DNA of 64,000 nt, from positions 1,240,001-1,304,000 of the forward strand of contig NZ_PEFF01000001.1 in assembly GCF_002754375.1 (NCBI RefSeq), given 5' to 3'. The position numbers and the translations under genes are program-made. The notes beneath the pieces are model-generated. The model worked only from the letters and a program-made list of their open reading frames with translations. It was not told the DNA's origin and did no database searches. Every line of letters starts with the position of its first letter. Position 1 is the first letter of the stretch. Positions 8,642 through 16,536 of the stretch are shown piece by piece. This DNA is from Variovorax sp. 54. GTDB lineage: Bacteria > Pseudomonadota > Gammaproteobacteria > Burkholderiales > Burkholderiaceae_C.

Positions 8642-9973
8642 ATGACGACACGCAGCACCCGCCCCAACATCATCTTCATCGTGGCCGACGACCTCGGCTA
8701 TGCCGACCTCGGCTGCTACGGCGGCCGCGAGGCGCCGTTCGGCCGCGTGTCGCCCGTGCTCGACGGCCTGGCCGCCAACGGCTTGAAGCTCACGCAGGGC
8801 TACGCGAACTCACCCGTGTGCTCACCCACGCGCTTCGCGATGATCACCGCGCGGTACCAGTACCGCCTGCGCGGCGCGGCCGAAGAGCCCATCAACAGCA
8901 AGAGCCGCGGCAGCACCACGCTGGGCCTGCCCACCGAGCACCCCACCCTGCCGTCGCTGCTGAAAGACAGCGGCTACAAGACCGCGCTCATCGGCAAGTG
9001 GCACCTGGGCTACCCGCCCAGCTTCGGCCCGCTGCGCTCGGGGTATGAAGAGTTCTTCGGCCCCATGTCGGGCGGTGTCGACTACTTCACCCACTGCGAC
9101 TCGGCCGGCCGCCACGACCTCTGGTACGGCGAAGAAGAGCACAAGGACGACGAGGGCTACCTGACCGACGTGCTGTCCAAGCGCGCCGTCGACTACGTCG
9201 AGCGCATGGCCACGCAAGAGGCGCCCTTCTTCCTGAGCCTGCACTACACCGCCCCCCACTGGCCGTGGGAAACCCGCGACGACGCCGACAAGGCGCCGCT
9301 CGTGAAGGACAACCTGTTCGACCTGTCGGGCGGCAACATTCATGTGTACCGCCGCATGATCCATCACATGGACGAAGGCATCGGCTGGATCATGGCCGCG
9401 CTCGAAAAGCACGGCATGGCCGACAACACGCTCGTCGTGTTCACCAGCGACAACGGCGGCGAGCGTTTCTCGGACAACTGGCCGCTGGTCGGCGGCAAGA
9501 TGGACTTGACCGAAGGCGGCATCCGCGTGCCATGGATTGCGCACTGGCCGAAGGTGATCGCCAAGGGCAGCGAGAGCACCCAGCTGTGCATGACCATGGA
9601 CTGGTCGGCCACCATGCTCGACGCCGCCGGCGTGAAGGGCGACGCCGCGTACCCGCTCGATGGCGTGTCGCTCATGCCCGTGCTGAAAGACGCCACCCAA
9701 AGCTTCCGCCGCCCCCTGCACTGGCGCATGAACCACCGCGGCCAGGAAGCGATGCGCGACGGCGACTGGAAGTACCTGAAGGTCGACGGCAACGAGTACC
9801 TGTTCAACATTCCGGCCGATGAGCGCGAGCGTGCGAACCTGGGGAAGAAGGAGCCGCAGCGGCTGGAGGCGATGCGGGCGCAGTGGCAGGCTTGGAACGC
9901 GACGATGCCGGGGATTCCGGAGGATGCGACTGTGAGCCTTGGGTATTCGGTTAAGGACATGCCGCAGAGGTGA
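8642..9973 (+). CDS. sulfatase (Cys-type, arylsulfatase family)
   Basis: This 443-residue protein belongs to the type I sulfatase family, which hydrolyses sulfate esters. The start NIIFIVADDLGYADLGCYGG supplies the metal-binding aspartates (D16, D17). The formylglycine site is CSPTR at residues 60-64, so activation would need a formylglycine-generating or anSME-type enzyme, and none is in the window. IGKWHLGY and VFTSDNGGE are the other family motifs. No signal peptide is visible, so it probably acts in the cytoplasm on imported substrate. It is the last gene of the Bug-Bug-sulfatase operon. Confidence 0.93.
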   Translation: MTTRSTRPNIIFIVADDLGYADLGCYGGREAPFGRVSPVLDGLAANGLKLTQGYANSPVCSPTRFAMITARYQYRLRGAAEEPINSKSRGSTTLGLPTEHPTLPSLLKDSGYKTALIGKWHLGYPPSFGPLRSGYEEFFGPMSGGVDYFTHCDSAGRHDLWYGEEEHKDDEGYLTDVLSKRAVDYVERMATQEAPFFLSLHYTAPHWPWETRDDADKAPLVKDNLFDLSGGNIHVYRRMIHHMDEGIGWIMAALEKHGMADNTLVVFTSDNGGERFSDNWPLVGGKMDLTEGGIRVPWIAHWPKVIAKGSESTQLCMTMDWSATMLDAAGVKGDAAYPLDGVSLMPVLKDATQSFRRPLHWRMNHRGQEAMRDGDWKYLKVDGNEYLFNIPADERERANLGKKEPQRLEAMRAQWQAWNATMPGIPEDATVSLGYSVKDMPQR

Positions 9974-10096
9974 AGCGCGAGTGCAGGAAATCTATCGGGT
10001 GCGCGCCGTAGCACCTCGGAATACTCTTGGTGTGGCCGGGTGTCGACGCAAGCGGTTCCAGGGTAGGGACTCACCGAGCGGCGCTATCCTCCCAGG

Positions 10097-13000
10097 ATGA
10101 CTTCCGCCGCTCCTACGCCCTCTCCTGCACAGAAGCCCGACGAGCCCAAGCCGTTGGGAGAGCTACTGCCATCCGCGGCAAGCCCCGAACTCACTGGGGG
10201 CGCTGGATTCACCTACGAAGACGGAGTCGCAGCGTCCTACGTCGTGGCGTTGTTGGCCGAGGCGACAGCTCAAGGGGTGCCCGGCCGCATAGTCAAGAAG
10301 GTATCGATTCAACAGGGGGCAGTGGGCCAGCCCCTTGACGATGTGATCGTTGAAGCGGAGGGGCAGGATAGCGTCGGCATGCGCTTGAGTCTCCAGGTCA
10401 AGCGCAGTCTGCGAATCAGCGATGCCAGGACGAACTCGGACTTCCGCGAAACAATCATCCGTGCGTATGCCACTGTGGTCTCGAATGGTTTTCAAGCCAC
10501 GATAGACCGCGTCGGCGCTATCACGGACGAGATTGCCGAAGGCGCCAGACGTGACTTCGAGACACTCTGCGAGTGGGCGCGGATGGATCCAGTCCCTGCC
10601 AGTCTTGCGACCAAATTGAACACGGAGGGAGTCGGAGGGGCGAAAACTGGTCAGTACGCCGCTGTCAAGAACATCCTATCTGGCATCGCCGAAATATCTG
10701 ACCTTGATGCAGCAACGCACAAGCTTCTCGCTCACTTCGTATTAATGCGAGTGGACATGCTCCATGAGGGCTCTGCGACCCAGGCTAGCGCCGTCGCATC
10801 GCTGGCAAACGTATTGCAACCGCAGGACCGCGCACGAGCTGATGACCTCTGGCAACGACTTCTCACCCTCGTCAGGGCGAGCGAGGGTGGAGCGGGCGTG
10901 TTTGATCGCAAGACGCTCGTTAGCAGGCTCAATGGGTCATTCAGACTCTCTGGCTCAGCAGTTCTACAGAGCACGCTCGCGTTTATTCGGGAGGAGTCTG
11001 TCCGTGGAGTGGCCGAAATCGGCAACCAAGTAGATGGCTTTGGGGTCGCACGTGCGCATCTGGTGGCTGAAGCGACTACGGCGATTGGTGCACATCTGTT
11101 CGTTCAACTTACCGGTATGCCCGGCACCGGCAAATCAGCAGTCCTTCGAGCGCTAGTAGAACGGGCGATCACCCAAGGGACGACGCTTTTCTTGAAAGCC
11201 GATCGCCTTGCGGGAGGAACTTGGACGCAGTACCTCGCCGCGAACGGGATTGCACCGTCCTCCATCGAGGACCTGCTTGTTGAAATCGAGGCGTTGGGGG
11301 TTCCGACGCTTTTCGTCGACGGGCTAGATCGAATTGAAATCGAAAATCGAGGCATCCTCACCGATCTTCTGAAGGTCATCCTTCAGTCACCACTACTCAA
11401 GGGCTGGAAGATCGTGGCCGCGTTGCGGGACAACGGCATTGAGCCGTTGAGAACTTGGCTACCTCCAGAACTACTTAGGAAGGGTGCAGCCACTCTCTCC
11501 GTCGGGGAGTTTAGCGAGGAAGAATCCGAAGCCTTGGCGAATGCCCGCCCCTCGCTACGACCGATGCTTTTCGGGTCACCCGACGTGCGAGCCATCGTCA
11601 GGCGGCCGTTCTTCGCCGCCGTCCTAAGCGCTGGGCACACCGATGGCGATAGTGTGCCGATGTCTGAAATCGAGCTAGCAAGCGCTTGGTGGGAACGCGG
11701 TGGGTACAGTGCAGAAGCCGCGGCGGCCGGTCGCAGGCGACAGGCACTGGTGCAACTCGCTCGCAAAGGTGCATTTGCATTGGGGCGCAAGATCCCTGCT
11801 CTAGATGTTGATGCTCGGGCACTGCATGAGCTGCAAATAGATGGGGTGGTACGGCCATTACGAGCTGGCCAGACCTGGCGATTCGCGCACGACATCTTTT
11901 TTGAATGGGCGTTCTTGCAGCTCCTCATCTCAAACGGTGAGGATTGGCTGACTACGGTTCAGGAAGCAGGGGAGCCGCCAGCACTTGGCCGAGTCGTCGA
12001 ACTGCTCTCGCAATCCGAGATCAAGGACGGGGATGATTGGGCGAAGCAACTTGAGCGGCTCGAGGAGGTCAGTGGGGCTCGGACTCAGTGGCTCCGTGCG
12101 TGGATGACAGGGCCACTGGGCCTACCTCAGTTCACCTCAGTTCAGGCTACCTACGAGGCAGCCATGCTAGTCGACGGCGGCAGGCGCGTCTCGAAGCTCT
12201 CTGTCTGGTTCCAGGCAGAGAAAAGCAAGGCCAATCCGAACTTTCTCGATGCGGCTCAGTTTCCACAGTTGAGTCCGGAACAGCGCCTCCGATACGCCGA
12301 TGCCATGGCTTGGCCGTCAGACGTCGACACTTGGCGAAGACTCTGCAACTGGCTCTTGACATGCGTTGAGAGCCTTGACCCCAAATACTGGGGCAACGTC
12401 TTGACAGTATTCGAGGTGTGGCAGAACCTGGGGCGGGACTTCAGGAATAAGGTCTCGAAGAGCATTGTCGACATCGTCGCCAAGTGGACTGTTCAGATTG
12501 ATGCGGGAGAAGAGGACTGGCGACGACTCCGAGGCGAAGCGGATCTAACGAAGGCACCAAGACCACCATCTTCGCTATCCGAGCGGCTTCGATCGTTGAT
12601 ATTGATTGCTTCCCCGGCCTATCCAGAGGTAGCGAAGGCCTACATGAGACATCTACTGGCGCTGGAGCATCTTCCACAAGGGGCTTTCGAGGGAATCTTG
12701 ACGTTTAGCCCGAGGCTAGGCGCATCGTGTCCTAAGGAACTCGTCGATTTCATCATTGTGACCACGAAAAACGATCTGCCGAAGGAAGAGAAGCGACACG
12801 AGTTTTACAGCGGTCCGGACACCCAGGCCTGGCACGACCTGGGCCTTGATGACCATCAAGCTTACTTGCCGCCAGCCCCATCTCGTGAGCCATTTCCGTC
12901 AGTCTTTAAGGCCGCCCCGGGTGAAGGACGGCGCTTAGTGCGATCGTTGGCGAATCGCGCTATTGAAGCTTGGCAACAGCTCTGCGAATTCGATCGACAA

Positions 13001-15406
13001 GGCCCTCGAAAACCACTGTCTCTGAAGCTGATCTTTCCCTGGGGAGAGCAAGAGTTTTGGGGCGATGGCCAAGTCTATCAATGGTTCAGGGGCGCTCATG
13101 GCTCCTACTTAGCGGACTCCGCGTTGATGGCGCTCGAGTCTTGGGCGTTCGAGCACGTAGATGCAGGCACTTCAGTTGACGAGGTTATTGCCCTGGTGCT
13201 GGATGGTCATCACTCCGTCGCTGCCCTAGGCATTGCGGTTTCCATCGCTCTCGAGAAGAACCATGTGTCCGCGACCACTTTGCCGCTAATTACTAGCCAG
13301 CGACTTTGGAAGTGGGACATCAAGAGGATGGTCTCCGAAAACGGTTTCCTACTAGGCGCCGGAAGTTTTAATTCGGCTGATGAAAGGCACACGCAGGCAG
13401 CGCATGAGACAGGCAAGAGGCGCGCGCGAAAGGTCGAGTTGCGATGGCTCGCCTCTTTGGCCGTTCTGCAGGGTGGGGAATTCGCACAACAGGCCTCGAA
13501 GGAGATCGCGGATTTTCCGCATGCCCTTCCTTTCGACTACGTCGACGAAACGAAGAATGCAAGTCTCATATCAAGTCTGCGAAGAACGGCTGAAATCTGG
13601 GCTGAGGTCGGAAAGGCCGAGAACTACGAGGCGAAGACAACGGACGATGGCAAGGGAGCGCTGATCTCCCTGAATAACCCAAAGGCAGTCGGGCCGGACA
13701 TTGATGCCATCAACGAGCGTCAGGCCACCATGGTCTTGCACATGAGAGTGAATCAATGGGCAGAGAAGACCTTGGAGGCAGGCGTCATAGATGATGAAGC
13801 AGAGTTTATAAATGCACTCAATACGGCTAGACAGCTAGACGCGGCCGATCTGTTCAGCCAAGGGTACGACCACATCAGCTCTGAGCACTCGCGACAGTCG
13901 CTGGTCGCAGGCGTCGCAGCGGTCATTCTTTCGCTTCCAACCTCCATCGATGTGGACACGCGCGAGTGGGCCTCGAATGTGTGCTTTCGCGCTTGGCGGA
14001 CTGCGGAAGTGGGGAGCAATTACACGTACCGAGACTCACAGTTGGTATTTCATCCGGTGTTGTTCGCAACCCAAGGGCTCGCCGGCATTTTGCGAGCGGA
14101 TCGCTCTCGTCATGACGCGCTAGAGGCGCTGCTGCAGCTATTTAGCCACCCATATACTCAGATCGAAGGGGTAGCGATGCAGGGTCTAATCGGACTCTGG
14201 GATGCTGCGCCCGATGCTGCATGGCTGGGACTTCGACTTGGGATATCCCTGTCGATCCTTGAACGTTCGCAGTACATGGTGGTCAAGAAGGATCGCCTTC
14301 AGCACGAGCAAGATCGCATCAACGCGAGCGTGCGTTGGGCCTTGGATGAAATCGCGGAGCTCGACGCACCTCCAGTTGCCCTGCCGGCGGTCCCCGATGC
14401 ATGGGATCAGGTCGAGCCAAGCGGCTCAGACGTCGCTGAGGAAGGCGGCCAACCTGCGAAATGGCGACCGGCCGAGCGTGATCTCGACTGGCGTCATCTG
14501 TCGCGAGTGATAGCAGCGATTCCCTTGGAAGCCGTGGTGAATGACGAACACCGGTTCCGGTTTGTTCTGGATTGGCTCGAAGGCCTTGAACGATGGACTA
14601 TCGATCGGTTCAATCCGCCTTCGACTCGAGACCGCCCCGGAAAGAGACCTCGTGATGAAAAGCCCACGGAGTTGTATCAGTGGCGCATCACGCTCTTTTC
14701 TTTCCTCGCTCTGGTCAGTGCCCGGTTGGAGCCGACCGAGGCCCTTCGGCGCTTCGTGAATCCGATTCTTTCCTTGGACGACGAGACCTTCGTTTCGTTT
14801 GCTGATCCATTCGCATCGCCTTTGGTGGCAAACATTGTGGATGCACCGGATCTCCCCGCAAAAGTCCTCGAGTTGCTTGCTGCCTTGATGCCCAGAGTTA
14901 CGAGCCATTCCGCATGGAAAAGAAGTTCTTGGCGTGATGAAGGAATGAGAAATAACGAACTTGAAAGAATCCTCCGATCCGTGTTTTTTATTAAGTGGGG
15001 AGACCTTCCTAGAACCGCGCGGTTCGCCAACGGTAACTGGCAAGAACTGGGTCAGGTTCTTGATCTGGTCGCTCCTCTTCTTCGCGCGCATGGAAGCGAT
15101 GCAACATTGGCTGCGATCTGGGCAACCTTGTGCGAGCGCGCGTTCGAACACTACCCGATTGAATCTTTTGTTGAGCACCTGGAGCTGGTTCTGCATAGCA
15201 CAGCCGCGCCGACTGGCTGGAATAGCGCGCTCGTGCCGCCGCGGGTCGCGAGTCTCATCCAGCGTTTCTCAGAGCGAGGCGTAGAGCTTCCCGAACCCAT
15301 CGCACGAAAATTATTGCGAGCGCTCGATAGCCTCGTCGATATGGGTGACAGACGTGCTGCTGCGATTCAGACGAGCGAGGTCTTCCGGCGAGTCAAGCTT
15401 GCTTAG
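10097..15406 (+). CDS. giant nuclease-STAND NTPase protein, candidate anti-phage (Avs-like) sensor
   Basis: This 1769-residue protein has three parts. Residues about 35-150 look like a PD-(D/E)xK nuclease of the Cap4/Mrr type: GAGFTYEDGVAASY, then LDD (80-82), and LQVKR with Q100 and K102. Residues about 320-620 are a STAND/NACHT-like ATPase: Walker A GMPGTGKS (340-347), Walker B LFVDGLD (405-411), a sensor-like ALRDNG with R444, and a winged-helix-like FAHDIFFEWAFLQLL from F596. The remaining roughly 1100 residues appear helical and repeat-like. This order of effector, STAND ATPase and sensor is that of Avs anti-phage proteins. Base composition is visibly less GC-rich than both flanks and codon use differs, suggesting transfer. 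Anti-phage function is inferred; I do not recognise the exact subfamily. Confidence 0.75.
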   Translation: MTSAAPTPSPAQKPDEPKPLGELLPSAASPELTGGAGFTYEDGVAASYVVALLAEATAQGVPGRIVKKVSIQQGAVGQPLDDVIVEAEGQDSVGMRLSLQVKRSLRISDARTNSDFRETIIRAYATVVSNGFQATIDRVGAITDEIAEGARRDFETLCEWARMDPVPASLATKLNTEGVGGAKTGQYAAVKNILSGIAEISDLDAATHKLLAHFVLMRVDMLHEGSATQASAVASLANVLQPQDRARADDLWQRLLTLVRASEGGAGVFDRKTLVSRLNGSFRLSGSAVLQSTLAFIREESVRGVAEIGNQVDGFGVARAHLVAEATTAIGAHLFVQLTGMPGTGKSAVLRALVERAITQGTTLFLKADRLAGGTWTQYLAANGIAPSSIEDLLVEIEALGVPTLFVDGLDRIEIENRGILTDLLKVILQSPLLKGWKIVAALRDNGIEPLRTWLPPELLRKGAATLSVGEFSEEESEALANARPSLRPMLFGSPDVRAIVRRPFFAAVLSAGHTDGDSVPMSEIELASAWWERGGYSAEAAAAGRRRQALVQLARKGAFALGRKIPALDVDARALHELQIDGVVRPLRAGQTWRFAHDIFFEWAFLQLLISNGEDWLTTVQEAGEPPALGRVVELLSQSEIKDGDDWAKQLERLEEVSGARTQWLRAWMTGPLGLPQFTSVQATYEAAMLVDGGRRVSKLSVWFQAEKSKANPNFLDAAQFPQLSPEQRLRYADAMAWPSDVDTWRRLCNWLLTCVESLDPKYWGNVLTVFEVWQNLGRDFRNKVSKSIVDIVAKWTVQIDAGEEDWRRLRGEADLTKAPRPPSSLSERLRSLILIASPAYPEVAKAYMRHLLALEHLPQGAFEGILTFSPRLGASCPKELVDFIIVTTKNDLPKEEKRHEFYSGPDTQAWHDLGLDDHQAYLPPAPSREPFPSVFKAAPGEGRRLVRSLANRAIEAWQQLCEFDRQGPRKPLSLKLIFPWGEQEFWGDGQVYQWFRGAHGSYLADSALMALESWAFEHVDAGTSVDEVIALVLDGHHSVAALGIAVSIALEKNHVSATTLPLITSQRLWKWDIKRMVSENGFLLGAGSFNSADERHTQAAHETGKRRARKVELRWLASLAVLQGGEFAQQASKEIADFPHALPFDYVDETKNASLISSLRRTAEIWAEVGKAENYEAKTTDDGKGALISLNNPKAVGPDIDAINERQATMVLHMRVNQWAEKTLEAGVIDDEAEFINALNTARQLDAADLFSQGYDHISSEHSRQSLVAGVAAVILSLPTSIDVDTREWASNVCFRAWRTAEVGSNYTYRDSQLVFHPVLFATQGLAGILRADRSRHDALEALLQLFSHPYTQIEGVAMQGLIGLWDAAPDAAWLGLRLGISLSILERSQYMVVKKDRLQHEQDRINASVRWALDEIAELDAPPVALPAVPDAWDQVEPSGSDVAEEGGQPAKWRPAERDLDWRHLSRVIAAIPLEAVVNDEHRFRFVLDWLEGLERWTIDRFNPPSTRDRPGKRPRDEKPTELYQWRITLFSFLALVSARLEPTEALRRFVNPILSLDDETFVSFADPFASPLVANIVDAPDLPAKVLELLAALMPRVTSHSAWKRSSWRDEGMRNNELERILRSVFFIKWGDLPRTARFANGNWQELGQVLDLVAPLLRAHGSDATLAAIWATLCERAFEHYPIESFVEHLELVLHSTAAPTGWNSALVPPRVASLIQRFSERGVELPEPIARKLLRALDSLVDMGDRRAAAIQTSEVFRRVKLA

Positions 15407-15735
15407 CTCGGAATGAGGCTCGGATGTGACGTACTCCTGTGTTGCCTTGCGGCAATCCGAAGTACTGCGATGGGGCGACAGCACCAGTTCGCGCCTCAAC
15501 ACAGCGGACGTTCACGAAGCAACCGCACTTCGGCGCGCCGCCGATTTCAGGTACGCATCTAGAACCCGTCATCGGTGCGGCGACGATACTTTCGCCTGAA
15601 TGACCGGTTTGGAGCTGAGACCGCAAGCTCTATCTCTGAGGGCCACCGACCGCAACCTCTGCAAAGCGGTCAACCCCTGATCGGGAAGCCGACGACACCA
15701 GCCCTTTGCCATATTGCTGGAGATAAGAAAATGAA
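15407..15735. other. gene-free segment after the STAND gene
   Basis: No convincing coding sequence is seen in these 329 bases. A short stretch around 15597-15670 resembles degenerate intergenic sequence rather than coding sequence. I recognise no insertion-sequence ends, direct repeats or tRNA fragment that would mark an integration boundary. Confidence 0.4.
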
Positions 15736-15765
15736 CCGCCGCCGGTCACAAAGACACGGCGGCGG
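15736..15765 (-). terminator. rho-independent terminator for the small gene at 15778
   Basis: Read on the minus strand, a 9-bp perfect GC stem (ccgccgccg and cggcggcgg arms at 15736-15744 and 15757-15765) is followed by a T-rich run (the complement of agataagaaaatgaa). It lies 12 bases beyond the stop of the small gene and fits an intrinsic terminator. Confidence 0.65.
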
Positions 15766-15777
15766 ACCAGCAATCCC

Positions 15778-16047
15778 CTACCCCCTCCCACTCTCCCCCA
15801 ACAACCTCTCCGCCTCCCTCGCCAGATCCGCCGCGATCCACAGCATGTGATCCCGGTGTTTCTCTCCGGCTTCCTCGAACCATCCGTTGCCGTCGCCGTA
15901 GCAGCACCACAGCAGGGAGTTCAGCTGGGCCAGTTTGATTTCGAGGAGGTCTCGGGCGTCTTCGCCCGTGGGAGTGACAGAGGCCGCGCCGCTCTTGCGG
16001 CGGGAAGATTTGGGCGTTGAATGCCCAGCGATAATTTGCTCAGCCAT
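15778..16047 (-). CDS. small conserved-looking hypothetical protein
   Basis: This 89-residue protein has no function I can name. The N-terminal third is polar and basic (STPKSSRRKSGAAS). The C-terminal part is strongly helical and rich in Trp, Cys and Leu: LLEIKLAQLNSLLWCCYGDG, then WFEEAGEKHRDHMLWIAADL. That composition and the well-formed terminator 3' of it argue for a real gene. The start at 16047 is preferred; an in-frame ATG at 16083 would add 12 residues but has no ribosome-binding site. A strong hairpin lies in its leader at 16092-16121. It sits at the edge of the low-GC insert carrying the STAND gene, but nothing ties the two functionally. Confidence 0.6.
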   Translation of the reverse strand: MAEQIIAGHSTPKSSRRKSGAASVTPTGEDARDLLEIKLAQLNSLLWCCYGDGNGWFEEAGEKHRDHMLWIAADLAREAERLLGESGRG

Positions 16048-16091
16048 TTGGTGTGCTCGCTTTCGAAAGTTAGTGCACGTCATGTGGTTAG

Positions 16092-16121
16092 ACGGTCAGG
16101 GTGTTCACGCACCCTGGCCGT
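16092..16121. promoter_or_regulatory. strong hairpin in the leader of the small gene
   Basis: The arms acggtcagggtg and caccctggccgt form a 12-bp stem with one G-T pair and a 6-base loop. On the plus strand it is followed by cgccttttg, so it could be a terminator in that direction. For the minus-strand small gene it lies in the 5' leader, about 45 bases before the start codon, where it could act as an attenuator. Both readings are inference. Confidence 0.5.
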
Positions 16122-16536
16122 CGCCTTTTGTGCCTCACATTCGTGTCTCTGCTTCACAAAGAGGCATCGACACCCGCCGTGAGGCAAGGCGGTTCATTCA
16201 CTCGCTCGTCAATCGATCAATGGATGCATGGGAGAAGGCGTTTCCTTTCACGGGGTTCGTCGGCCGCTACAGCGGGCCGTCTTGTCGCGGGGGCATTCAC
16301 TGTAGAGAAGCGAAGCCGCGCAAGAGAAAAGAATTCGTCGAGGATTCCTCGAATCGACGAGATATCTGAGGTGCGCCGGTTTTTGGGCTTCACCGGAGAC
16401 GAGGCGAAGCGAGGTTCGGCTCGGGGCCGACCGCCAAGGAGGGCCTTATATGGGCGCCGCCCTAGGTCTCGGCTTGCGCCTCAGACAGAGCACCTTCGGC
16501 ACATGCTCCGGCGAGTCATGGAGGCGCATGTCTGAT
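16122..16536. other. gene-free segment before the histidine kinase
   Basis: These 415 bases contain overlapping short open frames but none with a ribosome-binding site, domain or plausible composition. A small inverted repeat (cgtcga / tcgacg) lies near 16340. The segment may be the right edge of the low-GC insert; no attachment site or transposase remnant is recognised. Confidence 0.35.

Noticed and set aside
15731..15850. A 39-residue plus-strand frame with a good ribosome-binding site
   Set aside because: Its first codons form the stem of an intrinsic terminator for the opposite gene and the frame is Arg/Pro-rich without similarity.
16101..16535. A 144-residue plus-strand frame in the gap before the kinase
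   Set aside because: It starts within the hairpin, has no ribosome-binding site and is an Arg/Ser-rich sequence without a recognisable domain.
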